Shown here piece by piece: positions 8,726 to 17,138 of a DNA stretch of 64,000 nt. Each line of letters begins with the position of its first letter. The first letter of the stretch is position 1. The DNA lies in NCBI GenBank assembly GCA_009379845.1, contig WHSZ01000008.1, forward strand, positions 1 through 64,000. Reading direction: 5' to 3'. The translations under genes were made by a program, and so were the position numbers. A model generated the notes under the pieces. That model had not been told where the DNA came from and ran no database searches. It worked only from the letters and a program-made list of their open reading frames with translations. Origin of the DNA: Pseudonocardiaceae bacterium (GTDB lineage: Bacteria > Actinomycetota > Actinomycetes > Mycobacteriales > Pseudonocardiaceae).

Positions 8726-9459
8726 AGACCGGACTCCGGAGTGCGGACGAGAATGGCGCCACACTCCTCGCAGTCAAGCACCTCGTCGGCCGGGGCAGCG
8801 GCGATCCGCGCGATGGCGCTGCGATCCAGCTCCAGCCGGCAGGCACCGCAGCGGCGGGACCGGAGCAGCGCGGCACCGATGCTCTTGTTCTTGCGCTGGC
8901 GCTCGTAGTAGTCGAGCAGGTCGGCGGGAAGCTGCTCGACGATCTCCTTGCGCTCGGCGAGCCTGCGGGACTCGGTGCTGTCCAGATCCGCGAGTACGGA
9001 GTCCCTGCGCCGCTGCGCCTCGGCCAACGCCTGCTCCGCGGCGTCCAGTTCGGTCTGCGCGTGCTGCGCGTTCGCCTCGACCGCCTCCCGCTGCTCCATC
9101 AACTCGAGCAGGTCGTCCTCCAGCGCGTTCTGCCGCCGCTGCAGGGTCGCGAGCTCGTGTTCGACATCGGTGAGCTGCTTCGCCGACACGGAGCCGGACT
9201 CCATCAGCTTGCGATCCCGCTCCTCGCGCGCCCGAACGCCCTCGATGTCCTTTTCCTGCCGCTTGGCGTCCCTGTCCAGATCCCCGAGCGAGGTCTGGAT
9301 GGCGACCTGCGCGTCTTTCTTCTCCCGCACCGCCTTCTCCGCCTCGGTGATCTCGGCCTGCTCGGGAAGGTTGCGCCTGCGGTGCTCGACACGGCCAAGC
9401 TCGGCGTCCACCTCGGCTAGATCGAGCAATCGCCGCTGTACGGCTGGCTCTGCTTTCAC
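8722..9459 (-). CDS. Zinc-ribbon coiled-coil protein (Rv2229c-like)
   Basis: 245 residues from the GTG at 9457-9459, which shares GTGA with the Nif3 stop. Residues 10-190 form a long charged alpha-helical hairpin. The C-terminus carries a four-cysteine zinc ribbon, C204-x2-C207 and C230-x2-C233. This is the conserved actinobacterial and epsilonproteobacterial hypothetical family often annotated C4-type zinc ribbon; role unknown, possibly nucleic-acid or protein binding. It lies between nif3 and rnh in a fully coupled operon. Confidence 0.85.
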   Translation of the reverse strand: MKAEPAVQRRLLDLAEVDAELGRVEHRRRNLPEQAEITEAEKAVREKKDAQVAIQTSLGDLDRDAKRQEKDIEGVRAREERDRKLMESGSVSAKQLTDVEHELATLQRRQNALEDDLLELMEQREAVEANAQHAQTELDAAEQALAEAQRRRDSVLADLDSTESRRLAERKEIVEQLPADLLDYYERQRKNKSIGAALLRSRRCGACRLELDRSAIARIAAAPADEVLDCEECGAILVRTPESGL

Positions 9460-10301
9460 TGCGGGGACCTCCCGGAATCGACTGGCGCACCGCCCGCCCG
9501 CAACGTCCACGGATCGGTACGCCGGGTGGAGACGAGAACATCGACCGTACCGGCAAGCTCCGCACGGATGACGCGGGCGGCCTGCTCGCACCACGGCCAC
9601 TCACTCGCCCAATGGGTCACGTCGACGAGCGCGGGGACGTTCGCGCCACGCTCGAGGTGCTCGCTCGCCGGATGGTGCCGCAGGTCGGCCGTGACGTACG
9701 CGTCCACCCCGGCCGCGATAGCGGCGTCCAGGAAGCTGTCCCCCGCGCCACCGCATACCGCGACAGTCCTGATTGGACGGTCGGGGTCGCCCGCGCCGCG
9801 CACGCCCGGTTCGGTTGCCGGCACGGCATCCGCCACGCGCCGCAGGAACACCGCGAACGGCTCGGCCGCCGGCAGTTCCGCGACCCGCCCCAACCCGGTA
9901 CGCCCGTTCTCGCTCGGCGTCAAGGGGCCGGTCACGGAGAGCCCGAGCGCTTCGGCCAGCGCGTCGGACACCCCGGGATCGGCCGAATCCGCGTTGGTGT
10001 GCGCACACAGCAGCGCGACGTTGTTGCGCACCAGCCGGTGCACGAGGCGGCCCTTCGGGTCGTTGGCTGGAATGCCGTGCACGCCACGCAGCAGCAGCGG
10101 ATGGTGCGCGACGAGCAGCCCGGCGCCGCGCTCGATGGCCTCCCGCACGGTCGCCTCGGTCGGGTCGACGCAGATCAGCGCGGTGTCCACGGACTCGTCC
10201 GGGTCGCCGCAGACCAGCCCAACCGCGTCCCACGGCTCGGCGAGCTCCGGCGGATAGGCGCGTTCCAGTGCCGTGACGACGTCCGACACCACTGCCGTCA
10301 T
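9456..10301 (-). CDS. Nif3-like dinuclear metal-centre protein
   Basis: 281 residues. Hallmarks are the early VGLVCGD segment, the metal-binding AHHPLLLRG motif near residue 65-75, the HTNAD motif near residue 100 and a later THWASE segment supplying the remaining ligands. Nif3/YbgI proteins are hexameric with two divalent metals per subunit; a GTP cyclohydrolase I type 2 activity has been proposed for some, but the cellular role is unsettled. ATG overlaps the upstream CobC-like stop (ATGA). Confidence 0.85.
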   Translation of the reverse strand: MTAVVSDVVTALERAYPPELAEPWDAVGLVCGDPDESVDTALICVDPTEATVREAIERGAGLLVAHHPLLLRGVHGIPANDPKGRLVHRLVRNNVALLCAHTNADSADPGVSDALAEALGLSVTGPLTPSENGRTGLGRVAELPAAEPFAVFLRRVADAVPATEPGVRGAGDPDRPIRTVAVCGGAGDSFLDAAIAAGVDAYVTADLRHHPASEHLERGANVPALVDVTHWASEWPWCEQAARVIRAELAGTVDVLVSTRRTDPWTLRAGGAPVDSGRSPQ

Positions 10302-11386
10302 GCGACCTCCACGCTGCTCAGCTCGGTACGCAACGCACCGAGCAGCGGCCCGGTCTGCTCCGGTGCGCGCACGGTGATCCGCAGGTAATCCGGGCCGAGA
10401 CCCGGGAAGGTGTCCGCCCTGCGCACCGCGATGCCGGCGTCGCGCAACCCGAGCCGGACCCGGTCCGCGCCCGGTATGCGCACCAGCAGGAACGGCGCGG
10501 ACGCGGGCTGGTGCACGTGCACGCCGGGCAGTCCGTTGAGTTCACGGATGAGCTCGGCGCGGTGCGTGACGCCGAGCCTGGCGCGTTCCTCGGCCTCGGC
10601 GAGCGCTCCAGGCTCGCTGCACGCGCACACCGCTTCCAGCGCCAGCGTTCCCACCGGCCACTGTGGACGCCCCGCTCCGAGCCGGGCGAGCAGCTCGGCG
10701 GAGGCGAGCGCGTAGCCCGCGCGCAATCCGGCGAGGCCCCACACCTTGGTGAGGCTGCGGAGCACCAGCAGCCCGGGAACATCGCGCGCGGCGGCAACGG
10801 ATTCGGGCTCCCCCGGCACGGCGTCGGCGAAGGCCTCGTCCACGACCAGCACCCGCCCTCGGCGGGCCAGTCCGCGGAGTGTCTCGGCGGGGTGCAGCAC
10901 CGAGGTCGGGTTGGTCGGGTTACCGACCACCACCAGATCGGCGTCGGCTGGGACCAGCTCGGGCCGCAGCCGGTAGCCGTCCGCCTCGTCGAGCACCACA
11001 CGGTGTACCGGGACGCCGGCGGTACGTAACGCCGCCTCCGGTTCGGTGAACGACGGATGCACCACGGCGGCCAGCCGCGGCCGCAGGCTGGGCAGCAGCG
11101 CGAAGCCCTCCGCGGCACCGTTGAGCACCAGCACCTCGTCCGGCGTTCGGTCGTGCCGTTCGGCCACCGCCTCCCGCGCCCTCGCCTCGTGCCCGGATGC
11201 CGGGTAGCGGGCGATCTCCCACAGCGCGGCTGCCAGCCGGTCGTGCAACCAGCGTGGCGGGTGGCTTCGGGTCACGTTCACGGCGAAGTCGATCAGGCCA
11301 GGCGTGGCTTCCACGTCACCGTGGTGGCGCAGGCCGGCATGCTCGACCGTTGGCTCACTCATCGAATGTGAGTCTAGGCGCGACAC
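10298..11386 (-). CDS. cobC: CobC-like class I/II PLP aminotransferase
   Basis: 362 residues of fold-type I PLP enzyme. The SLTKVWGLAGLRAGY stretch carries the Schiff-base lysine near residue 213, and VVVGNPTNPT is the cofactor-ring contact region. The family includes threonine-phosphate decarboxylase CobD/CobC and histidinol-phosphate aminotransferase. The actinobacterial orthologue next to Nif3 (Rv2231c) is annotated CobC, consistent with cobalamin side-chain synthesis and the phosphatase domain two genes downstream. An alternative start is the internal ATG eight codons in. It heads the four-gene coupled operon. Confidence 0.78.
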   Translation of the reverse strand: MSRLDSHSMSEPTVEHAGLRHHGDVEATPGLIDFAVNVTRSHPPRWLHDRLAAALWEIARYPASGHEARAREAVAERHDRTPDEVLVLNGAAEGFALLPSLRPRLAAVVHPSFTEPEAALRTAGVPVHRVVLDEADGYRLRPELVPADADLVVVGNPTNPTSVLHPAETLRGLARRGRVLVVDEAFADAVPGEPESVAAARDVPGLLVLRSLTKVWGLAGLRAGYALASAELLARLGAGRPQWPVGTLALEAVCACSEPGALAEAEERARLGVTHRAELIRELNGLPGVHVHQPASAPFLLVRIPGADRVRLGLRDAGIAVRRADTFPGLGPDYLRITVRAPEQTGPLLGALRTELSSVEVA

Positions 11387-11444
11387 CGGCAGGCGGATGA
11401 CCGATCGGCACCCCCGCGCACAAGATCAACGTGGCCGGTAGAGT

Positions 11445-11483
11445 GGCCGCGGCGGGCCGACCCCGAAATCGCCCGCCGCGGCC
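11445..11483. other. Strong GC hairpin in the cobC-ptpA divergent region
   Basis: Perfect 13-bp arms GGCCGCGGCGGGC and GCCCGCCGCGGCC with a 13-nt loop. Both flanking genes point away from it, so it is not a gene-end terminator. It could be a leader structure or part of a small RNA. The rest of 11387-11671 shows repeated GTCACGAT octamers (11547, 11569) and a CACGATCGTG dyad but no coding frame. Confidence 0.5.
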
Positions 11484-11671
11484 GTTGTCCCTACGTAGAA
11501 GGCCCCCGCCTCTAACGCAGGCACCACTACCTCTATTCGTCGAGGGTCACGATAGACAAAACGGACAGTCACGATCGTGTCAAGGTGCCCGACACGCGGG
11601 GCCGGATCGTGATCGCGCGGCCCGGAGTCCGGCCGCGGCACCGGCACTGACCCGGCCGTTATCGTCGCGGT

Positions 11672-12127
11672 GTGCACGTTTGCTTCGTTTGCTCCGGGAA
11701 CATCTGCCGCTCGCCGATGGCCGCGTCGGTGTTCGGCGAGTACGTCCGGCGCGCGGGCCTCGCCGATTCGGTACGGATCACCAGCGCCGGGGTCGGGCCG
11801 TGGCACGTCGGCGAGCCCGCCGACCGGCGCGCCGCCAAGACGCTGGCCAACCGGGGTTACCCGACCGACCACGTGGCCGCCCAGATCGGGCCTGAGCACC
11901 TTGACGCGGACCTGTTCGTCGCCATGGATGCCGGGCACTACCGCGACCTGGTGCGCAAGGTGGGCGGCGCGGACGTGCGCATGCTGCGCTCCTTCGACCC
12001 GGATTCGCCGGACGACGCCGAGGTGCCCGATCCGTACTACGGCGGGGCGTCGGGCTTCACCGACGTGCTCACGATGATCGAGGCCGCGATGCCCGGATTG
12101 CTGGACTGGGTGCAGGGCCATGACTGA
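11672..12127 (+). CDS. ptpA: Low-molecular-weight protein-tyrosine phosphatase (PtpA-like)
   Basis: 151 residues from a GTG. The P-loop CSGNICRS gives the catalytic pair C7 and R13 immediately at the N-terminus, and the general acid is D120 in DPYYGG. This is the complete LMW-PTP domain with no signal peptide. It overlaps the following kinase-like gene by 8 nt. In M. tuberculosis the orthologue is followed by the SURF1 gene; here a kinase-like gene and a toxin-antitoxin remnant intervene. Confidence 0.9.
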   Translation: MHVCFVCSGNICRSPMAASVFGEYVRRAGLADSVRITSAGVGPWHVGEPADRRAAKTLANRGYPTDHVAAQIGPEHLDADLFVAMDAGHYRDLVRKVGGADVRMLRSFDPDSPDDAEVPDPYYGGASGFTDVLTMIEAAMPGLLDWVQGHD

Positions 12128-12980
12128 TCGGGCGCGGGACGTCGCGACCGAGCTGACCGGCAGGCGCGCGGTGCGTGCCAGCCAGCTGGGCGCCGCGCTG
12201 TTCGAGGTCGAGCTGGCGGACGGTGCGGTGGTGGTCGTCAAGGCCGGCGCCGGAGCCGGCGCCAGCGCGGCGGAGGCGGCCTCACTGCGCTGGCTCGCCG
12301 AGCCGAGTGGTCCGCCGGTGCCCGCGGTGCACGGCCAGGACGATGACTGGCTGGTGATGGAACGCGTCGCATCCGGGGCGCCGAGCGTGCGGACCGCCGA
12401 GGAACTCGGCAGGGGCTTGGCGACGCTGCACGACAGCGGCGCGCCCGCGTTCGGAGCGGCGCCTCCGGACGGCAAGGCCGACGCATGGATCGGCCTTGCC
12501 CCGATGCGCAACGAAACACGGGAGAGCTGGCCGGATTTCTATGCATCGCAACGGGTCGAGCCGTACCTGCGGCGCGCTATCGATCAGGGCACGTTCGATT
12601 CCGGGCAAGCCAGGGTGCTGACCGAGGTCTGCGAGCGGCTGGACGAACTCGCCGGTCCCGAGGAGTCTCCCGCGCGGCTGCACGGTGACCTGTGGAGCGG
12701 CAACGTGCACTGGGCGGCCGACGGCCGTGCCTGGCTGATCGACCCGGCCGCGCACGGCGGGCACCGGGAAACGGACCTGGCCATGCTGCACCTGTTCGGC
12801 TGCCCGCAGCTGGATCGGATGGTGGACGCCTACCAGGACGTCACACCGCTGGCCTCGGGCTGGCGGGACCGAATACCGCTGCACCAGCTGTTCCCGCTGC
12901 TGGTGCACACCGTGCTGTTCGGCGGCGGCTACGCCCGGCAAACGATCGCCGCGGCCCGCTCGGCCCCCACCAGTTCGTGA
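12120..12980 (+). CDS. Fructosamine kinase family protein
   Basis: 286 residues with an aminoglycoside-phosphotransferase-like fold. HGDLWSGN (catalytic Asp near residue 189) and the metal-binding LIDPAAHGGHRETDLAM segment are the FN3K/YniA hallmarks. The family phosphorylates ketosamines so that sugar adducts fall off proteins, though bacterial substrates are mostly untested. ATG overlaps the phosphatase stop, so the two are coupled. Its final codons (Ser-Ser-stop) use TCGTGAGTATTTTGCG, the left arm of a terminator-like repeat whose right arm is missing here. Confidence 0.82.
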   Translation: MTDRARDVATELTGRRAVRASQLGAALFEVELADGAVVVVKAGAGAGASAAEAASLRWLAEPSGPPVPAVHGQDDDWLVMERVASGAPSVRTAEELGRGLATLHDSGAPAFGAAPPDGKADAWIGLAPMRNETRESWPDFYASQRVEPYLRRAIDQGTFDSGQARVLTEVCERLDELAGPEESPARLHGDLWSGNVHWAADGRAWLIDPAAHGGHRETDLAMLHLFGCPQLDRMVDAYQDVTPLASGWRDRIPLHQLFPLLVHTVLFGGGYARQTIAAARSAPTSS

Positions 12981-13038
12981 GTATTTTGCGTCGCCGTAGC
13001 AATCAACACCTGGCAGACGTGCTACATCGGGGTACATC

Positions 13039-13318
13039 GTGCTACGGTATGCCGTGCGCGAGCTTCACTGGACGGAGAAGAACGAAGACCACATCGCGCG
13101 CCATAACGTGACACCAGATGAGGTTGAGCAGGTCATCTATACGCCGCCCGTTGGAAGAAGCCGGGCAGGAAGGGCACCACGCTGTTCTACGGCCAAACCG
13201 ACACCGGCCGCTACCTGATGATCGTGTTAAACGAATGGAAGATGACCGTTGGTACGTCGTCACAGCTCGCGACATGGACGACGCCGAACGCCGCACCTTC
13301 CGGCGGAAGGGAAGGTAA
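13039..13318 (+). pseudogene. BrnT-type toxin pseudogene (two frameshifts)
   Basis: Reading from GTG 13039 or 13054, ELHWTEKNEDHIARHNVTPDEVEQVIYTPP is a BrnT N-terminus. The frame shifts near 13150, continues as KKPGRKGTTLFYGQTDTGRYLMIV, shifts again near 13236, and ends with WYVVTARDMDDAERRTFRRKGR and TAA at 13316-13318. Both shifts have the same sense, consistent with two single-base deletions. BrnT is a RelE-like ribonuclease toxin neutralised by a downstream DNA-binding antitoxin, which follows 5 nt later. Sequencing error is possible but two independent indels make decay likelier. Confidence 0.7.
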
Positions 13319-13323
13319 TCGAG

Positions 13324-13890
13324 ATGAGCAGACTAAATGAGCTCGCGGAGTATTACGACAAGCACAGTACAGCCGAGGAGATGGCACACGGCCAATGGGA
13401 AACCGACACCGTTGATGACCCCATGATCTCGACATCGATCAGGCTGCCGAAGTCGGTACTCGACGAGGTACGGGCGCGGGCTGGGGCCGAGGGAATAAAG
13501 GCTACCGCATGGATTCGCCGACTCGTTGAACGTGAGCTCAGCGGGGACACGGCCCCTGGCGAATCAGAATTAAGCGTCGATCTGGCGCGTCGTGTCGCGG
13601 CACTCGAAGCCGTCGTACTGCCGAGCCTGTCGCACGAATTGACGAACGCGCTCTCCTCGGAGCAGGAGTTGCCAGGCAGTTGGCGCGCGTCGGCGGAACG
13701 TTTGCGACGGGCCATCGGTGCGGCTTTCCCAGACACAACGCTTGTCGCCGTCGCGGCGGGGTCTCATAGACAGCAAACGTCGATCACGCAAGCATTTGAC
13801 GAGATTCGCGAACTCGCCCCGGAGCTGGCCGCGCTCGTCACACGGAGTGCGGCAGGTCATCAAAGCGATGAGTCGCGCGAGGACCACTGA
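13324..13890 (+). CDS. Ribbon-helix-helix antitoxin (BrnA-like), extended
   Basis: 188 residues. Residues about 38-75 are a ribbon-helix-helix DNA-binding segment (STSIRLPKSVLDEVRARAGA then TAWIRRLVERELSG). This is much longer than BrnA (about 90-100 residues); the C-terminal 100 residues are helical and unrecognised. ATG lies 5 nt after the toxin stop, the usual toxin-antitoxin spacing. The frame is intact although the toxin is broken, so it may survive as a regulator binding the repeated GTGCTAC motifs at 13019 and 13039. Confidence 0.7.
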   Translation: MSRLNELAEYYDKHSTAEEMAHGQWETDTVDDPMISTSIRLPKSVLDEVRARAGAEGIKATAWIRRLVERELSGDTAPGESELSVDLARRVAALEAVVLPSLSHELTNALSSEQELPGSWRASAERLRRAIGAAFPDTTLVAVAAGSHRQQTSITQAFDEIRELAPELAALVTRSAAGHQSDESREDH

Positions 13891-13900
13891 TCGCACCCGC

Positions 13901-13926
13901 ACCGCAATATGGATGCATATTGCGGT
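13901..13926. repeat. Dispersed AT-rich palindrome, copy 1
   Basis: Arms ACCGCAATATG and CATATTGCGGT around a GATG loop, 10 nt after the antitoxin stop codon and 54 nt before the SURF1 start. It is the reference copy of a five-member family in this window and stands out by its AT content. Confidence 0.85.
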
Positions 13927-13979
13927 GGACGGGCACCCCTGGCCCGCGTCGTGCCGCGCAGCGCGCTTACCGTGGACGT

Positions 13980-14846
13980 GTGCGGTGGAAGTTCTTGCTC
14001 CAGCCAGGCTGGCTGGCGTTGACGCTGGTGGTGCTGCTGTTCGCCACGGCGTGCTACACGCTGCTCGCCCCGTGGCAGTTCGGCCGGCACGACGAGCGCA
14101 GCGCGCAGAACGCCGCACTGCAGCGGTCCTTCGACACCCAGGCGAAACCGCTCGGCGAGGTACTTCCGAACCGCCGCACACCCGGCCCCGGCGAGCAGTG
14201 GGAGCAGGTGCGGCTGCGCGGCAGCTACCTGCCGAGCGGTGAGACGCTCGCCCGGCTGCGCACCGTGGCCGGCGAGGCCGCGTTCGAGGTGCTCACCCCG
14301 TTCCGGCTGGCAAGCGGTGACGTGGTGCTTGTCAACCGGGGCTACATCCGTCCGGAGCGTGGCACCCGGGTGCCCGACTACGCCGGGCCGCCACGCGGGC
14401 AGGTCGAGCTCGTCGCCAGGGTCCGCGGCGACGAAACGGACCCGCAGGGCCGCGCCGCTTTCACCAACGCGAGCACGGACGGCCACCGCCAGATGTACGC
14501 CATCGATTCGGCCACCGTCGCGCGGGCGACCGGGCTAAAGATCAACCCCGGATACCTTCAGCTTGACGCCAACCAGCCGGGCGTGCTGCGGCCGATGCCG
14601 CTGCCGCAACTGGAGTCCGGGCCGTTCCTGTCCTATGCGCTGCAGTGGATCGCGTTCGGCACCATGGCGCTGCTCGGATGGCTGTATTTCACCTGGCGCG
14701 AGGCGAGGCCGGGCGGGGCGTTGAGCACGCCGCTGCAGGGGCGCAAATCGGTGGCCGAGATCCTCGCCGAGGACGAGGAAGCCGAGCGGACCGACAGCAC
14801 CGAGCGGCGCGAGCGCGGCGAGCCTCAGCGCTCCTCACTGTCGTAG
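13980..14846 (+). CDS. SURF1-family protein (cytochrome oxidase biogenesis)
   Basis: 288 residues from GTG at 13980-13982. One membrane helix follows the start (LALTLVVLLFATACYTLL), a soluble domain occupies the middle, and a second helix lies near residue 230-250, the SURF1 topology. The WQFGRHDER and ASGDVVLVNRGYIRP segments are family hallmarks. SURF1/Shy1 proteins aid haem a insertion into cytochrome c oxidase. The C-terminal 45 residues are charged and dispensable-looking. A longer frame upstream would run into the palindromic repeat and is rejected. It overlaps the convergent acyltransferase by 22 nt. Confidence 0.85.
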   Translation: MRWKFLLQPGWLALTLVVLLFATACYTLLAPWQFGRHDERSAQNAALQRSFDTQAKPLGEVLPNRRTPGPGEQWEQVRLRGSYLPSGETLARLRTVAGEAAFEVLTPFRLASGDVVLVNRGYIRPERGTRVPDYAGPPRGQVELVARVRGDETDPQGRAAFTNASTDGHRQMYAIDSATVARATGLKINPGYLQLDANQPGVLRPMPLPQLESGPFLSYALQWIAFGTMALLGWLYFTWREARPGGALSTPLQGRKSVAEILAEDEEAERTDSTERRERGEPQRSSLS

Positions 14847-15598
14847 GAGTCGGACGGGTTCTCTGCGGAACGCTCCAACGCCTCGGCCGCCTTGCGGGCC
14901 ATGTCGGCCACGGCCTCCCGGCGCTCGGCGTCCGCCTCGTAGTCGGCCATCCGGTCGCGTACCACCCGCGCCGGGCTGCCCACCGCGATCGCGTAGTCCG
15001 GGATATCGCCGCGAACAACCGCGTGCGCGCCGAGCACGCACCCTCGGCCAACCCTGGTGCCCCGCAGCACGGACACTTTCGTGCCGATCCAGCAGTCCGG
15101 GCCGATCCTGGTCGGCAGCTTCACGATGCCCTGATCCTTGATCGGCAGGTGCACGTCCGAGATCACGTGATCGAAGTCGCAGATGTACACCCAGTCGGCG
15201 ATCAGCGTGGCCGAACCGATCTCGATGTCCAGGTAGCAGTTGACGGTGTTCTGCCTGCCGAACACCGCTTTGTCCCCGATCCGCAGCGAACCTTCGTGAC
15301 AGCGGACCGCGTTGCCGTCCCCGATGTGCACCCAGCGGCCGATCTCCAGCCGGCCGTAGCCGGGGCGGCAATGCAGCTCCACGTCCTTGCCGAGGAACAC
15401 CATGCCGCGCAGGATCACGTGCGGATTGGCCAGCCGGAAGCGCAGCAGCCGCCAGTAGCGCACCAGATACCACGGCGAGTAGGCGCGGTTGCGCAGCACC
15501 CAGCGCAACGAGTCCCTGGTGAGAAACTTCGCCTGCCGCGGATCGTGCCGTAGCCGACGCCACGAGCGAAACCGCTGAACCACGGGGGATCCCCACAT
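14825..15598 (-). CDS. Left-handed beta-helix acyltransferase (Rv3034c-like)
   Basis: 257 residues from ATG at 15596-15598 (an alternative ATG lies three codons upstream). After an N-terminal Trp/Arg-rich segment, the middle and C-terminal parts carry hexapeptide-repeat signatures (for example IGRWVHIGDGN, IGPDCWIG, VLGAHAVVRGDIPD) typical of trimeric O-acetyltransferases. The substrate is unknown; a cell-envelope glycan or lipid is plausible. Only 46 bp separate its start from the divergent nucleoside hydrolase. Confidence 0.8.
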   Translation of the reverse strand: MWGSPVVQRFRSWRRLRHDPRQAKFLTRDSLRWVLRNRAYSPWYLVRYWRLLRFRLANPHVILRGMVFLGKDVELHCRPGYGRLEIGRWVHIGDGNAVRCHEGSLRIGDKAVFGRQNTVNCYLDIEIGSATLIADWVYICDFDHVISDVHLPIKDQGIVKLPTRIGPDCWIGTKVSVLRGTRVGRGCVLGAHAVVRGDIPDYAIAVGSPARVVRDRMADYEADAERREAVADMARKAAEALERSAENPSDSYDSEER

Positions 15599-15644
15599 GG
15601 ACGTCATATCGCCAGACGGTATCTCGCTGCGATCTAATGAACCC

Positions 15645-16598
15645 ATGCGCCCGCTGATCATCGACACCGATCCAGGCGTGGACGACGCCTTCGCGATCGC
15701 GCTCGCAGCGCTCAATCCCGACGTCGAGCTGCTCGCGGTGACCACCGTGTACGGCAACGTGCCGCTGCCGGCCACCACCCGCAACGCGAGGCGGGTGCTC
15801 GCGCTGTGCGAGCGCGAGGACGTCCCGGTCGCGGTCGGTGCCGAACGGCCGCTGGTCTACCCGCACCCGGAACGGGCGCGCTACGCGCACGGCGCAGACG
15901 GCCTTTCCGGACGATCCGGCGTGCTACCCGAGCCCACCCGTTCCGTGCACCAGCACGGCGCCGTGCAGCTGATGGCCGAACTGCTGCGCGCCGCGGATCA
16001 GCCCATCACGATCGCGCCGGTCGGTCCGCTGACGAACATCGCCCTGCTGCTCGGCGCCTACCCGGAGCTCACACCCAAGATCGACCGCATCGTGATCATG
16101 GGCGGCGGCATGCACGGCGGCAACACCACGGCCGCGGCCGAGTTCAACATCTGGAGCGATCCGGAAGCGGCGCGGCGCGTACTGGTCGAGGAACGCGTGC
16201 CCTGCGTGCTCGTGCCGGTGGACCTGACGCTGCGCTGCGCGGTGGACGCCGCGTGGCTGGACAAGCTGCGGGACTCCGGCCCGATCGGCGCCGCGCTGCA
16301 CGCGCTGACCCCGGACTACCGCGAGTACTACCGTAAGGCGCTCGGGCACGACGGCATGGTGCTGCACGACGCGGTCGCCGTCGCGGAGGCGATCACCCCG
16401 GGGATCCTCCGCCACACCCCGTACCCGCTCGACGTGGAATGCGCCTTCGGCCCGGCGCGCGGCGCGACCGTGGCCGACCAGCGCCGCAAGGAGGTCCGCG
16501 AAGCCACCCCGGGCGAGGATCAGCGCGAGGTGAACATCGCGCTGGACACCGACCCGGACGCGCTACGCGCTTTCCTGCTGGCCGGCCTCACCGGATGA
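15645..16598 (+). CDS. Inosine/uridine-preferring nucleoside hydrolase
   Basis: 317 residues from ATG at 15645; no ribosome site is evident, so the message may be nearly leaderless. The calcium-binding DTDPGVDDA motif occupies residues 7-15, with the later HDAVAVAEA region near residue 250 closing the site. The enzyme hydrolyses the N-glycosidic bond of ribonucleosides for salvage. Its 3' end overlaps the convergent regulator gene by 36 nt. Confidence 0.88.
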   Translation: MRPLIIDTDPGVDDAFAIALAALNPDVELLAVTTVYGNVPLPATTRNARRVLALCEREDVPVAVGAERPLVYPHPERARYAHGADGLSGRSGVLPEPTRSVHQHGAVQLMAELLRAADQPITIAPVGPLTNIALLLGAYPELTPKIDRIVIMGGGMHGGNTTAAAEFNIWSDPEAARRVLVEERVPCVLVPVDLTLRCAVDAAWLDKLRDSGPIGAALHALTPDYREYYRKALGHDGMVLHDAVAVAEAITPGILRHTPYPLDVECAFGPARGATVADQRRKEVREATPGEDQREVNIALDTDPDALRAFLLAGLTG

Positions 16599-17138
16599 CG
16601 CCACATCGGTTGTCGCCACATCCTCATCGGCCAAGCGCTCCCGCAGCTCGGCCTTCTGCGCGTTCCACTTCTCGAGTAGCGCGGGCACCTCGTCCTGCAG
16701 GAACTCGATGAAGGCGAGCGTTTCGGCCATCCGCCTGCCGGCCGGGGTGTGCCGTCCGAGCGCCTCGACCCCGTCACGGGTGGCGCCGCTCCAGCGTTCC
16801 ATCAGCTGCTCGCTGCGCACCGTCGCCTCGTACCAGGTGTCCTCGTGCACGATGTAGTGATCGCGGCGCGCGTCCGGCTCGCGTTCCTTGCGGATCATGT
16901 TCAGCTGCACGAGATAGCGCACCGCACCGGAGATCGCACCCGGGCTGACCCGCAGTAGCTCGGCGAGCTCGGCGGCGGTGAGCTTGCCGGAATCCGTGGC
17001 GAGCAGCGCGACGAACACCCTGGCCGGCATCCGTCCCCATCCAGAGTCCGCGAGGATCGAGGCGAATCGCTCGATAAAGCGCTGCACCTGCTCGTAATCA
17101 CGGTCTGGAATAGATCGCTCGGCTGCCACGTCAGTCAC
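16563..17138 (-). CDS. GbsR/MarR-type winged-helix regulator
   Basis: 191 residues from GTG at 17136-17138, with GGAGG ten bases upstream. The winged-helix core spans about residues 20-95 (SGKLTAAELAELLRVSPGAISGAVRYL), followed by a basic wing and a dimerising coiled C-terminus. It is divergent from an ABC-2 exporter operon, a pairing frequent in actinomycetes, so it most likely represses that exporter. Confidence 0.82.
   Translation of the reverse strand: MTDVAAERSIPDRDYEQVQRFIERFASILADSGWGRMPARVFVALLATDSGKLTAAELAELLRVSPGAISGAVRYLVQLNMIRKEREPDARRDHYIVHEDTWYEATVRSEQLMERWSGATRDGVEALGRHTPAGRRMAETLAFIEFLQDEVPALLEKWNAQKAELRERLADEDVATTDVASSGEAGQQESA

Noticed and set aside
8726-8764. Longer N-terminus for the RNase H/phosphatase
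   Set aside because: The GTG at 8723 begins directly with the RNase H core and shares GTGA with the upstream stop, as do the other genes of this operon.
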